26,636 nt of DNA from Hungateiclostridiaceae bacterium UBA1305 (GCA_002307275.1 DBTX01000011.1:4204-30839); one strand, 5' to 3'; positions 18,405 through 25,848 are shown, numbered from the stretch's first letter. Notes: generated by a model not told the origin, from the letters alone. Numbers and translations: made by a program.

Positions 18405-18421
18405 TCTATGTTTATCATAGA
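18405..18421. other. Small inverted repeat in the permease leader
   Basis: tctatg (18405-18410) and cataga (18416-18421) form a perfect 6-bp inverted repeat around a 5-base centre, between the predicted promoter and the ribosome site. It could be an operator half-pair or a leader hairpin; nothing decides between these. Confidence 0.4.
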
Positions 18422-18452
18422 TTTATTCTAGCCTCTACAGTTTGTGTTGAAT

Positions 18453-18481
18453 AGTAAATATCCGGTCGTAATATATCTCAA
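18453..18481 (-). promoter_or_regulatory. Predicted promoter of the transporter/catabolic operon
   Basis: On the minus strand, TTGAGA (18481-18476) and TTTACT (18458-18453) are separated by 17 bases, a reasonable sigma-A pair with a weak -10. It lies between the kinase stop and the LplB start, where a YesN-type regulator would be expected to act. Confidence 0.42.
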
Positions 18482-18498
18482 TCAGGCTTTTTATTTTC

Positions 18499-20343
18499 CT
18501 ATTTCATCCTGTCCTGTATATCACTGTTCAAATAGCCCGGTATTGTCAAGACAACAGTGGTGCCTTGTCCGGGTGCGGTTTTTATTTGAAGGCTGTAGTC
18601 CCCGGCATAGAAAAGCTCCATCCTTTTTTGCACATTTCTTATTCCATAACCGCTGTAAAGCCTTTCGGCCCTATCGTTCAGCAGGTCGTCAATTCTGGCC
18701 TGCTCCATACCGTTTCCGTTGTCCGACACTTCAAAGACTATTTTCTCATTGTCTTTCCGGCAGCCGATCGTTATCATCCCGCCCGATTCCCGTTCATTAA
18801 TGCCGTGCAGCACTGCATTCTCCACAATCGGTTGGAGCATGTGCTTCAGAATTTTGTTGTCTCCGATGTCTTCCCCAACATCGATTCGGTAGTCGAAAAC
18901 ATACCCATAGGCGAATTTTTGAAGCCGCAGGTATTCTTCGATCATTTCAAGCTCCTGTAATATGCTGACGATACTGCTCCCTTTGTTCAAAGCTATTCTG
19001 TAATATTTTACCAGTGAATCGATGGCATTCAGCACTTTGCCGTCGGAACAGATCCATCTCATTGTCGACAGGGTATTATACAGGAAATGCGGATTGATTC
19101 TTTCCTGTAAAAGTTCTGTCTCCAGGATCTTCCTTTCAAATTCGTATTCGTTGATTCTCCTGTAATAATCCTTGATCCTTTGAATCAATTCATAAAACCT
19201 TTTGCCTATGGCCCCGAATTCATCCTCCGCCTGATAGGTTTGCAGCCTGTCGTCGTCTATCAGTTTTTCAACATTGGTATTCATATCTGTCAACAGCAGC
19301 TGAAGCTTTTTAGTCAGGGAAAAGGACGCCAGTTCCACAGCAATGACAATAAAAACGGCGACAAGCATAAAGACGGCCGCCATAGCCATCCAGTACAGCT
19401 TAAGCTCCTGACGGACATAGTTCCCGGGTATATACATGCATACGCTATCCATCCCTGATTTCAGCTCTCTGTTCAGAACATAGCAATCTGCCGCCGGTAT
19501 GCTATTGGCATCCGGACCTGCCATTTCATCCGCCGGGTGGAAATCCTGCTTCCTGGACATAATGATCCTGTTACGGGTGTCATTTGGATCCCCTAAAGCT
19601 ATATAGCTGCCCTCGGGTAGTTCGTACCGGAATATATCCGATATCCGGCTCAGCGGGATACGTATTTCAATGATTGCCAAAGGCTTATTGGCAACCACCA
19701 CCCTCTTGTACAGGCATAAACAGCCGGTTGCTTCTCCGTCGGCGCCCTGGAATTTCTTCAAATTTCTGAACTTCCACAGGAGCTTGCTTCCCCCGTATTC
19801 CAGAATTTCATCCTTCAGGCTTGTACCGGTTTCGGTTTCGGCTCCGATTCCGGTTTCGGTTTCGGCTCCGATTCCGGTTTCGTTTCTGGCTCTGGTTCCA
19901 GCTCCGTTTCCGCTTCCGGTTTCGTTTTGAAATTTGTCAATTCCTTTCAAACGCCCGCTATCATAATTAATACTGTTCATTGTGTAAATTACAACATCCA
20001 TGCCCGAATTGCCGGCACTCATGGCGCCCAGGACACTTTTCAGGTATTCGTCGAAGGATATGTCACCGACCAGGTTTAAATCGATATTGGTTTCCAGGAA
20101 ACTCAGGATATAGTAATTGCTGTTAATATAAAGAAGCTTCTCCGTACAGGAATACAACAGGGTATCGACCATACTGGCACTGTTCTCCAGCTGCGCTTTG
20201 TTCCGGGATATGATCCCGTCCACCTTGCCGTCCCATATTTTATTAATTAAAAACATGCTGAGTATTACCATGGGCAGCATGGTAAACAACAAAATTACAG
20301 CCGTAAGTTTATGCCTGTATTGCATTTTTTTGAGTGAAAGCAT
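18499..20343 (-). CDS. Sensor histidine kinase, YesM type
   Basis: A 614-residue two-pass membrane kinase. The first membrane helix is near residues 12-33. An extracellular sensor domain follows to about 310, then a second helix (about 311-335) and a HAMP-like segment. The His_kinase motif INPHFLYNTL (phosphoryl-accepting His near 417) precedes the ATP-binding domain with MLQPIVENAVLHG (N-box), SDNGNGM (G1) and GQGTTVVLTIP. It is expected to sense extracellular sugar, directly or through the binding protein, and to phosphorylate the adjacent response regulator. GGAGG seven bases before the ATG at 20343 decides the start. The sensor domain carries an 8-residue TGIGAETE-type repeat near residues 141-173, absent from normal family members as far as I know. 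Confidence 0.94.
   Translation of the reverse strand: MLSLKKMQYRHKLTAVILLFTMLPMVILSMFLINKIWDGKVDGIISRNKAQLENSASMVDTLLYSCTEKLLYINSNYYILSFLETNIDLNLVGDISFDEYLKSVLGAMSAGNSGMDVVIYTMNSINYDSGRLKGIDKFQNETGSGNGAGTRARNETGIGAETETGIGAETETGTSLKDEILEYGGSKLLWKFRNLKKFQGADGEATGCLCLYKRVVVANKPLAIIEIRIPLSRISDIFRYELPEGSYIALGDPNDTRNRIIMSRKQDFHPADEMAGPDANSIPAADCYVLNRELKSGMDSVCMYIPGNYVRQELKLYWMAMAAVFMLVAVFIVIAVELASFSLTKKLQLLLTDMNTNVEKLIDDDRLQTYQAEDEFGAIGKRFYELIQRIKDYYRRINEYEFERKILETELLQERINPHFLYNTLSTMRWICSDGKVLNAIDSLVKYYRIALNKGSSIVSILQELEMIEEYLRLQKFAYGYVFDYRIDVGEDIGDNKILKHMLQPIVENAVLHGINERESGGMITIGCRKDNEKIVFEVSDNGNGMEQARIDDLLNDRAERLYSGYGIRNVQKRMELFYAGDYSLQIKTAPGQGTTVVLTIPGYLNSDIQDRMK
19826..19921 (-). repeat. 24-bp coding tandem repeat in the kinase sensor domain
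   Basis: Two perfect 24-bp units (19826-19849 and 19850-19873) are followed by two degenerate ones (19874-19897, 19898-19921). They encode the 8-residue TGIGAETE-type repeat in the extracellular domain and keep the frame. The low-complexity Gly/Glu/Thr composition suggests a flexible loop. Confidence 0.85.
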
Positions 20344-20360
20344 TTTGTGACCTCCGCACA

Positions 20361-22013
20361 TTAGAGAATAGACCTGTTTTTATATTCGGCAGGTGTCATA
20401 CCTACATTTTTTTTGAATGCCAGACAAAAATAAGATGTGCTTACATACCCTACAGCCTCGGCAACGGCAGCCACTTTGCCGTCCGGCTCCCTTAACAGCT
20501 TTTTTGCCTTTTCCAGGCGGTATTCCATCAGGTAGTCGAAAATCGTTTTGTCCATTTCTTTCTTGAATATGCTGTTCGCATATCTGGGGCTCAGGTAAAC
20601 TGATTTTGAGATCTCATCTATTGAGATTTGCTCGCTATACCGGTTTTTTATGATATCCTTGATCATCTCGATGGTACGCATGCTTTTTGTTCTGCTTTTT
20701 TCGGACAAATGTTCCTTGATCATCTTGAAGATATTAAAGGTCCACTGTTTTATATCAACAATCGTTTCAAACTGATTCAGCTTCTTCCAAATCAGGATGT
20801 TATCCCCGAAAATATCCTTGAAGGACTGGTTCGATTCCATTAATATAATACTGGCCATCGTTACGGCAAGCGATATGAAGCTCTTGGCATAATTTTCATC
20901 GGGCATGAAGTCGCGCGGGTTCAGGTTTTTCTCTATGAATGCCCTGATCTCTCCATCGTCCTTATCCTCTCCATAGTTCAACAAAGCTTTCACGTCCCGG
21001 TAAACCGATTCCAGGCTTGGTATCGCTTCTAAAGCTCCTTCGGACCGGTCCTCAATCTCTTCAAACAGGATGATCGGGTTGCTTCCGCTGTAGAATCTGG
21101 TTTCCACCGCCTTACAGGACTGCCTGTACAGAATGGGGATGTCCGCCATCTCAACGGAAAACCTGCTGATGCCCATAGTTGTATTCAATTCCAGCTGCCT
21201 GCCGACCTCCATGTTGATTTCGGCAGCCGCATCCACGACATGTCTCCTTTCGTTTAAGACGGCATCCGGCTCGTTAATGTCCAACCTGCTGAAAAAGACC
21301 GCCGCAAATTCGTGGTTTGATATCTGAACGGGTAAAATTGCATGCATGTCATTATTGAATGTAGCGACAATGTTTTTGATGGAATAGGATATAAAGTATG
21401 AATCCGCCACACTAACCGCATGAGCCATTTCTTCATGCTCATTGACACTGATGAGCATGACGTGAATAATACTTTTTTCTACCGTACGGATTTTTAAAAA
21501 GTCGATTCTTCTCCGGATATCTTCATTATCGTGGAAATTTCCCAGCAGGAGCTCTTTCAGGAACTGCTCCTGAACCATGGGCAGCATCTCCTCCATTTGC
21601 TTCATCATTCTCTGCTTTTCCCGGTACTGCAGGTCCTGAAGCCTGTATTCGTCCAAAAGCTCTTTCACGGCGATTTCAAGCTCATGGGATATAATGGGTT
21701 TCAAGACATACCGGTACACGCCCAGGTCGATTGCGGACCTGGCGAACTGGAAATCGCTGTGGCAGCTTATAAAAATGATGCTTATATCGGGATGGCTTTT
21801 CCTGATGTGCTCGGACATTTGAATACCGTTCATAACCGGCATTGCGATATCGGTTATGATGATATGGGGATTCAATTCGTCAATTTTTCCCAGTACCTTC
21901 GCACCGTTGGAAAACGCACCGACAATTTCAGCATCCAGCTTGCCCCAGTTTATGGATTTGATGATGCCGTCCCGTTCATACCTGTTATCGTCGACAATAA
22001 CTACCCTGAACAT
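20361..22013 (-). CDS. AraC-type response regulator, YesN type
   Basis: A 550-residue regulator. The receiver domain (1-120) has the acidic pair in VVIVDDNRYERDG, the phosphoacceptor D55 in IIITDIAMPVMNGI, and the conserved Lys in YVLKPI. A long linker (about 130-440) carries no recognisable domain. The C-terminal 100 residues are a double helix-turn-helix of the AraC family (SIDEISKSVYLSPRYANSIF, later AVAEAVGYVSTSYFCLAF and GMTPAEYKNR). It should activate the transporter/catabolic genes on phosphorylation by the kinase encoded 17 bases downstream. The ATG at 22013 has GAGGG seven bases upstream; an in-frame TTG two codons earlier is less likely. Confidence 0.94.
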   Translation of the reverse strand: MFRVVIVDDNRYERDGIIKSINWGKLDAEIVGAFSNGAKVLGKIDELNPHIIITDIAMPVMNGIQMSEHIRKSHPDISIIFISCHSDFQFARSAIDLGVYRYVLKPIISHELEIAVKELLDEYRLQDLQYREKQRMMKQMEEMLPMVQEQFLKELLLGNFHDNEDIRRRIDFLKIRTVEKSIIHVMLISVNEHEEMAHAVSVADSYFISYSIKNIVATFNNDMHAILPVQISNHEFAAVFFSRLDINEPDAVLNERRHVVDAAAEINMEVGRQLELNTTMGISRFSVEMADIPILYRQSCKAVETRFYSGSNPIILFEEIEDRSEGALEAIPSLESVYRDVKALLNYGEDKDDGEIRAFIEKNLNPRDFMPDENYAKSFISLAVTMASIILMESNQSFKDIFGDNILIWKKLNQFETIVDIKQWTFNIFKMIKEHLSEKSRTKSMRTIEMIKDIIKNRYSEQISIDEISKSVYLSPRYANSIFKKEMDKTIFDYLMEYRLEKAKKLLREPDGKVAAVAEAVGYVSTSYFCLAFKKNVGMTPAEYKNRSIL

Positions 22014-22121
22014 GGTCAATCCCTCACTTGCTGTTTCATTTGTGCATCTGTGGCTTCGTACATTACAGAAATTTATCCGATAAACCTATCTATGTTGAAA
22101 AAAAGATTTTGACAAGGAATA

Positions 22122-22149
22122 ATTATACTTTTTTCAGCAAGGCTCCAAA
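22122..22149 (-). promoter_or_regulatory. Predicted promoter of the two-component operon
   Basis: A perfect TATAAT on the minus strand (22127-22122) has TTTGGA 16 bases upstream (22149-22144), so the -10 is strong and the -35 weak. It would give a leader of about 100 bases before the response regulator start. Confidence 0.45.
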
Positions 22150-22324
22150 TGTACTACAAGTAAAAATTTGAGAACCCAAATCTTTTTTTTCATTGTATAT
22201 AGAATATCTATTTTATTGAAAATTTACAAGAGGGGATAATAAGCCTCTTCAGCAGAATAATACACCTCATAAAATGACCGGTTCCGTATCCCCGCGGTCC
22301 GATATGAAGGGCTTAACATTTCCG
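22128..22324. other. AT-rich intergenic region upstream of the response regulator
   Basis: No coding potential is visible. The stretch is AT-rich and includes a short inverted repeat (aagagg at about 22228 and cctctt about 10 bases later on the plus strand) that could be the remnant of a terminator for the truncated AraC gene. Nothing else is supported. Confidence 0.4.
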
Positions 22325-22495
22325 TTAAATCAGCGTATTCCGGAACTCATTCGGCGTTAGGTTAACACATTTTCTGAATGTATTTACAAAATTCGATCCG
22401 CTTTTGAAGCCCACCGCAAAAGATATTTCTTTGACGGTCAGCCTTGTCCTTTTCAAATACTCCCTGGCATGGTCGATCCGCGTTTTAATAATATA
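22325..22495 (-). pseudogene. 3' remnant of an AraC-family regulator gene
   Basis: Reading the minus strand from 22495 to the TAA at 22327-22325 gives 56 residues. They begin YIIKTRIDHAREYLKRTRL, continue VKEISFAVGFKSGSNFVNTF and end LTPNEFRNTLI. This is the second helix-turn-helix and tail of an AraC-family regulator, distinct from the YesN-type gene next door. Immediately upstream in frame is a TAG (22498-22496), and no regulator sequence continues beyond it. The 5' part of the gene is therefore missing, and the break coincides with the start of recognisable QueG-like sequence on the other strand. Confidence 0.82.
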
Positions 22496-22883
22496 CTACC
22501 CGTATGAATACTGGAATAAAGAAGAACAGGTTGGACATGCCATACTGTCGATGAGGCACGCCGCATATCTGGCGGGTTTAGGCTCTTTAGGCAAAAACGC
22601 TCTTTTGACAAATATGAAACTCGGTAATATAATTCAGATAGGTGCAGTACTCACCGATACGGAGCTTGACCCAGACAAACCGGCAGAATACAGCATGTGC
22701 CCGGATAATTGCAGACTTTGCATTGAAGCCTGTCCTGCAAATGCTCTTGATGGGAAAACAGTCGATCAAAAGCTATGCAGACCTTTATCGAATTTCAGGA
22801 ATGAAAGAGGCTTTGTTTTAAAGAAATGTAATATTTGCAGAAAAATATGCCCTAACTATGCAGGTATAATACCAGGCTTTTAA
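22494..22883 (+). pseudogene. C-terminal remnant of a QueG-like iron-sulfur protein
   Basis: The recognisable region encodes about 129 residues starting YYPYEYW. It contains AGLGSLGKNALL, the ferredoxin motif CPDNCRLCIEACP (C-x3-C-x2-C-x3-CP) and a second cluster set, KLC then CNICRKICP. This matches the C-terminal part of epoxyqueuosine-reductase-like proteins and their 4Fe-4S relatives. The expected N-terminal 100 or more residues are absent. The open frame extends upstream to an ATG at 22404, but that part is the antisense of the AraC remnant, so a fused product would have a meaningless N-terminus. An internal ATG at 22551 could give a 111-residue fragment. Probably non-functional. Confidence 0.78.
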
Positions 22884-22927
22884 AAGTCTGCGGTGGATCC
22901 TGCAGGGCGGAATTGTGAGTTTACTTC

Positions 22928-23398
22928 ATGAAAGTAGGCATTGGTCAGGACAGTCATGGATTTGATTTCGAAGATAATGAAAAAAAACTGGTGCTTGGAG
23001 GGATCATCTTTGATAATGAACCTCCACTCAAAGGCAACAGTGATGCCGATGTGATTCTGCATTCCATAACCAACGCCATATCCAGCGTGACCTGCGTCAA
23101 CATACTCGGCGAAGTCAGCGACGACCTATGTCTGAATCAGGGAATCACCGACAGCAGTGTATACCTGCGAAAAGCATTGCAATATCTGGATGATCATAGA
23201 ATCGTACATGTTTCTATTTCTATAGAATGCCTGAGGCCCAAAATCACCCCGCGAATAGCCGACATCAGGCAGAATCTTTCCATTTTGCTCGAGATACCTG
23301 AAAATTGTATCGGAATAACAGCCACTACGGGCGAAGGCCTCACCCAGTTCGGCCAAGGCCTTGGCATACAGGTATTGAGCATCATTACAGTGATTTAA
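22928..23398 (+). CDS. ispF: Divergent IspF-like 2-C-methyl-D-erythritol 2,4-cyclodiphosphate synthase
   Basis: The 156-residue length and layout match IspF, which cyclises CDP-methylerythritol phosphate in the non-mevalonate isoprenoid pathway as a homotrimer with zinc. GIGQDSH supplies the first two metal ligands (D8, H10), and SDADVILH supplies the third His. ATTGEG near residues 133-138 matches the nucleotide-binding Thr/Glu region. Several usually invariant positions differ: the His before SDAD is Asn (GNSDAD), the usual LTDA reads ITNA, and the GDIG segment reads VNILG. The gene is convergent with ispD rather than directly downstream of it. No strong ribosome site precedes the ATG. It may be a functional variant or a paralogue with altered activity. 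Confidence 0.83.
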   Translation: MKVGIGQDSHGFDFEDNEKKLVLGGIIFDNEPPLKGNSDADVILHSITNAISSVTCVNILGEVSDDLCLNQGITDSSVYLRKALQYLDDHRIVHVSISIECLRPKITPRIADIRQNLSILLEIPENCIGITATTGEGLTQFGQGLGIQVLSIITVI

Positions 23399-23402
23399 AG
23401 GT

Positions 23403-23457
23403 AAGGGGACACACCTCAACAAGAAGTATGGCGATGTAGTCTGAGGAATGTCCCCTT
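23403..23457. repeat. REP-like palindrome, copy 1
   Basis: aaggggacacacctca (23403-23418) pairs with tgaggaatgtcccctt (23442-23457) except for two central mismatches, giving a hairpin with an internal bulge directly after the ispF stop. A T-run follows the right arm, so it may also end ispF transcription. Confidence 0.75.
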
Positions 23458-23467
23458 TTGATTGGGT

Positions 23468-23510
23468 AAGGGGACACACCTTTCAAGGTCCATTGCAAAG
23501 GAATGTCCCC
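23468..23510. repeat. REP-like palindrome, copy 2
   Basis: A second hairpin in direct orientation with copy 1: the left arm aaggggacacaccttt (23468-23483) and right arm aaaggaatgtcccc (23497-23510) share the same outer GGGGACA/TGTCCCC core and the same central asymmetry (ACACC opposite GGAAT). A directly repeated pair like this resembles REP/REPIN elements mobilised by Y1-type transposases. Confidence 0.75.
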
Positions 23511-23592
23511 CGGCTAGTTGCTGAAGTTTCAGTTCCTGAACATTATTTTCTCCTGCTTAAACAGAGAAGCAGCTGGCCATAGGGAAAGGGCA

Positions 23593-24300
23593 TTACAGCC
23601 CCATGCCGGCAATTGCGGCGGCAATAGCAATATCCTCTCTGGTGGTTATCTTTATATTGTAATAGCTGCTCATCACAAGCCGGACCTTCAACCCCAGCCT
23701 CTCAACAAGAACTGCATCATCTGTTCCGTCAAAGCCTTCCTCCTGAGCTTTTCTGTGTGCTTCCACAATTAGCTGATAATGGAAGGCCTGCGGTGTCTGT
23801 ATTGACCAGAGGCTGCTTCTGTCAAGAGTTTCATCCACAAATCCACATGCATTGGCACGCTTGATCGTATCCTTTACAGGTACCGCCGCTATTGCAGCGC
23901 CGCATTCTGCCGCCGCTTCGATACATGCCTGTATGCTGTCATTATCGATAAACGGTCTGGCTCCATCATGGATTAATACAATGCTGCAGTCCGCACTTGC
24001 ATTCTTAAGCCCGATAAATACGGATTGCTGTCTTGTAACGCCGCCGGATACGACACACCTGACTTTCCCGAATCCATATCTGCTTGTAATATTCTCCCTG
24101 CAATACCCAACTTCCGCTTCATTGGCAACAACAATGATCTCATCGATCAAGGCGCAATCCTCGAATGCCTGTATTGTTCTGGCAAGTAGAGGCTTACCCG
24201 CTAATTCAAGGTACTGCTTGTTCTGATCCAGGCCCATTCGCGTACCTTTGCCTGCTGCCGCGATGACCACGCTTACTCTTGCATTTTCTTCACTATACAT
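23593..24300 (-). CDS. ispD: 2-C-methyl-D-erythritol 4-phosphate cytidylyltransferase
   Basis: A 235-residue protein of normal IspD length. It transfers CMP from CTP to methylerythritol 4-phosphate in the isoprenoid pathway. The Gly-rich CTP loop reads IAAAGKGTRMG (13-23), followed by NKQYLELAGKPLL, IHDGARPF, AAVPVKDTIKRA, TPQAFHY and GTDDAVLVERLGL, all family signatures. The start at 24300 has GGAAGGAT about ten bases upstream. An ATG four bases earlier is out of frame and stops at once. It lies downstream of yacl after a terminator, in the order carD-yacL-ispD common in Bacillota. Confidence 0.97.
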   Translation of the reverse strand: MYSEENARVSVVIAAAGKGTRMGLDQNKQYLELAGKPLLARTIQAFEDCALIDEIIVVANEAEVGYCRENITSRYGFGKVRCVVSGGVTRQQSVFIGLKNASADCSIVLIHDGARPFIDNDSIQACIEAAAECGAAIAAVPVKDTIKRANACGFVDETLDRSSLWSIQTPQAFHYQLIVEAHRKAQEEGFDGTDDAVLVERLGLKVRLVMSSYYNIKITTREDIAIAAAIAGMGL

Positions 24301-24344
24301 ACATACCGTATCCTTCCAGAGTCTGAGCTTTTATGACCACTATA

Positions 24345-24384
24345 ACGAGGTGCAGGATGTCCCCCGCCTCGTTGAAACGCAGCA
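24345..24384 (+). repeat. Dispersed intergenic repeat, short form
   Basis: This stretch contains cgagg, gatgtccccc and the 19-base word gcctcgttgaaacgcagca (24366-24384). The same 19 bases occur inverted at 25617-25635, and a related gatgtccccc core occurs inverted near 25734-25743. The short form could derive from the long form by deletion between two CCTC words. Confidence 0.7.
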
Positions 24385-24393
24385 ATAGCGTTA

Positions 24394-24423
24394 TAAAAAA
24401 AGCGGGGTAATATTTCCCCCGCT
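24394..24423 (-). terminator. Intrinsic terminator after yacL
   Basis: On the minus strand, AGCGGGG and CCCCGCT form a 7-bp GC-rich stem around a 9-base loop, followed directly by seven T residues. It sits 14 bases beyond the yacL stop, so ispD probably depends on read-through or on its own promoter. Confidence 0.88.
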
Positions 24424-24436
24424 ATAGTTACAAATT

Positions 24437-25513
24437 TCAAATCACTCTTTCTATCGTATACTTGGGCTTTGCAAAAATCATACGGCCTGCTGCGGTTTGG
24501 AGTATGCTCGTTACAGTCACGTTGAGGCTTTCACCGATATGTCTCCTGCCGCCGTCGATGACGATCATCGTACCATCATCAAGATAACCGATGCCCTGAC
24601 CGTTTTCCTTGCCATCCTTGATGACCTGGACCGTCATGTCTTCACCAGGTAGCGCAATAGGCTTTACCGCATTTGCCAATTCATTGATGTTCAGCACCGG
24701 TACTCCCTGGAAACTCGCCACCTTGTTCAAATTGTAATCAATCGTAAGCACCTTGCCGCCCAGCTTTTGCGCAAGCCTTAACAGTGCGCTGTCCACCTCG
24801 GAATCGGAATTTACCTCGGCATTTTCTATTCTTACCGGAAACTCAAGTTCCTTTTGAATCATATTCAACACATCAAGTCCACGCCTGCCTCTGTTGCGTT
24901 TCAAAGCATCCTGCGAGTCGGCAATGTGCCTGAGTTCCTCCAGCACAAAGCTTGGAACGACAAGTTCTCCTTCAATGAAACCGCTTCTGCATATGTCAAC
25001 GATCCTGCCGTCGATAATGACACTTGTATCAAGTATCTTGGGCTCAGGCAGGCGTACTGCTTCTTTACCCCCTGAAACCCTTCCCTGCGCTGAATCAAAA
25101 AGATTCTCATTCTTTTTGCCGACCGCTACAGCAACACCCAAACAGCTGAACAGAATGTTGGCTGCGATTGAGATCGGCGTACCTATGATTGCAATATCTT
25201 TTATCGGAATAGTTACAAGATTGGCAATGACAAGGCCTACGACAAGGCCTATGGAGCTGATTACCAGTTCATACAGCGTAAGCTTCTGTACAAAAAGCTC
25301 CATCTTGTCCAGACCCGATACTACAATTTCAATTATCTTATTTCCGGTCGAATAGAATAAAAGCGCCGCAGCCAACGATACTATTACGAACACGGCTACT
25401 TTGAGCTCCGGCGATGTACCCGGCAGCTGATAAATAAAAAATGTTCTTGTAAGGGTGATTCCAGTAAAGCATCCTACAGCTGCAAACGAGAATTTGATCA
25501 CATTGTTCAACAC
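24437..25513 (-). CDS. yacL: PIN/TRAM-domain membrane protein, YacL type
   Basis: A 358-residue protein with about four membrane helices in the first 130 residues. A PIN domain (about 158-285) follows, with the acidic residues in KILDTSVIIDGRI, VPSFVLEEL, SDSEVDSAL and LTIDYNLNK. A C-terminal TRAM domain (about 295-350; GKENGQGIGYLDDGTMIVID) completes the YacL layout. PIN domains are metal-dependent RNases or RNase-like; the cellular role of YacL is not well settled. The start is a GTG at 25513 with GGGGAG eight bases upstream; the overlapping ATG at 25515 is out of frame and stops after two codons. Downstream of carD as is usual in Bacillota. Confidence 0.94.
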   Translation of the reverse strand: MLNNVIKFSFAAVGCFTGITLTRTFFIYQLPGTSPELKVAVFVIVSLAAALLFYSTGNKIIEIVVSGLDKMELFVQKLTLYELVISSIGLVVGLVIANLVTIPIKDIAIIGTPISIAANILFSCLGVAVAVGKKNENLFDSAQGRVSGGKEAVRLPEPKILDTSVIIDGRIVDICRSGFIEGELVVPSFVLEELRHIADSQDALKRNRGRRGLDVLNMIQKELEFPVRIENAEVNSDSEVDSALLRLAQKLGGKVLTIDYNLNKVASFQGVPVLNINELANAVKPIALPGEDMTVQVIKDGKENGQGIGYLDDGTMIVIDGGRRHIGESLNVTVTSILQTAAGRMIFAKPKYTIERVI

Positions 25514-25848
25514 ATTATTTACTCCCCTATAAATAATATTCCCCGGTCATCTGCGGTTATTATAACGCATCGGTTCAAAATAAAATTCTTCGATTGTAGA
25601 AAAATTTTATTCCCGCTGCTGCGTTTCAACGAGGCTGGTCGAAAGCAGAGCTTGCTGCTCGCCTATGCATCCTGAAAACCAGATCAGTACCCTCCACATA
25701 GGCTTTTTTACGAAGCAAAAGAGCCATTGAGGTGGGGGACATCTTTTGCCTCGCTATATTTGTAGAAATATTTCATTACTGAGGACCAATTAAATAAATA
25801 AGATAAGTGAAAAATCCTGCTACTTCATCGTTTCTGCATTATCTATAG
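25514..25848. other. Intergenic region between carD and yacL
   Basis: No gene is visible. It holds a minus-strand TATAAT (25564-25559) with no good -35, a likely but incomplete yacL promoter. An AT-rich hairpin (25579-25591 with 25599-25611, one mismatch in 13 pairs) lies upstream of it. The long form of the dispersed repeat occupies 25614-25754. No convincing terminator follows carD. Confidence 0.6.
25614..25754 (-). repeat. Dispersed intergenic repeat, long form
   Basis: On the minus strand this reads gcgagg, a short A-rich segment, gatgtccccc and acctc. About 95 bases later comes gcctcgttgaaacgcagca (25635-25617). The ends match the short copy on the other side of yacL, in inverted orientation. 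The middle has no coding potential and contains small inverted words such as gagcagcaagctctgctt. Confidence 0.65.

Noticed and set aside
22109..22131. Plus-strand TTGACA followed by AT-rich sequence as a promoter for the QueG-like/ispF side
   Set aside because: No -10 box occurs at 16-18 bases; the nearby TATAAT-like words are too close or belong to the minus-strand promoter.
22404..22493. N-terminal extension of the QueG-like open frame
   Set aside because: These bases encode the AraC remnant on the opposite strand, so the extension is accidental read-through across the junction.
23126..23479. 117-residue minus-strand open frame over ispF
   Set aside because: Antisense to IspF motifs and runs into the REP-like hairpin; no start signal.
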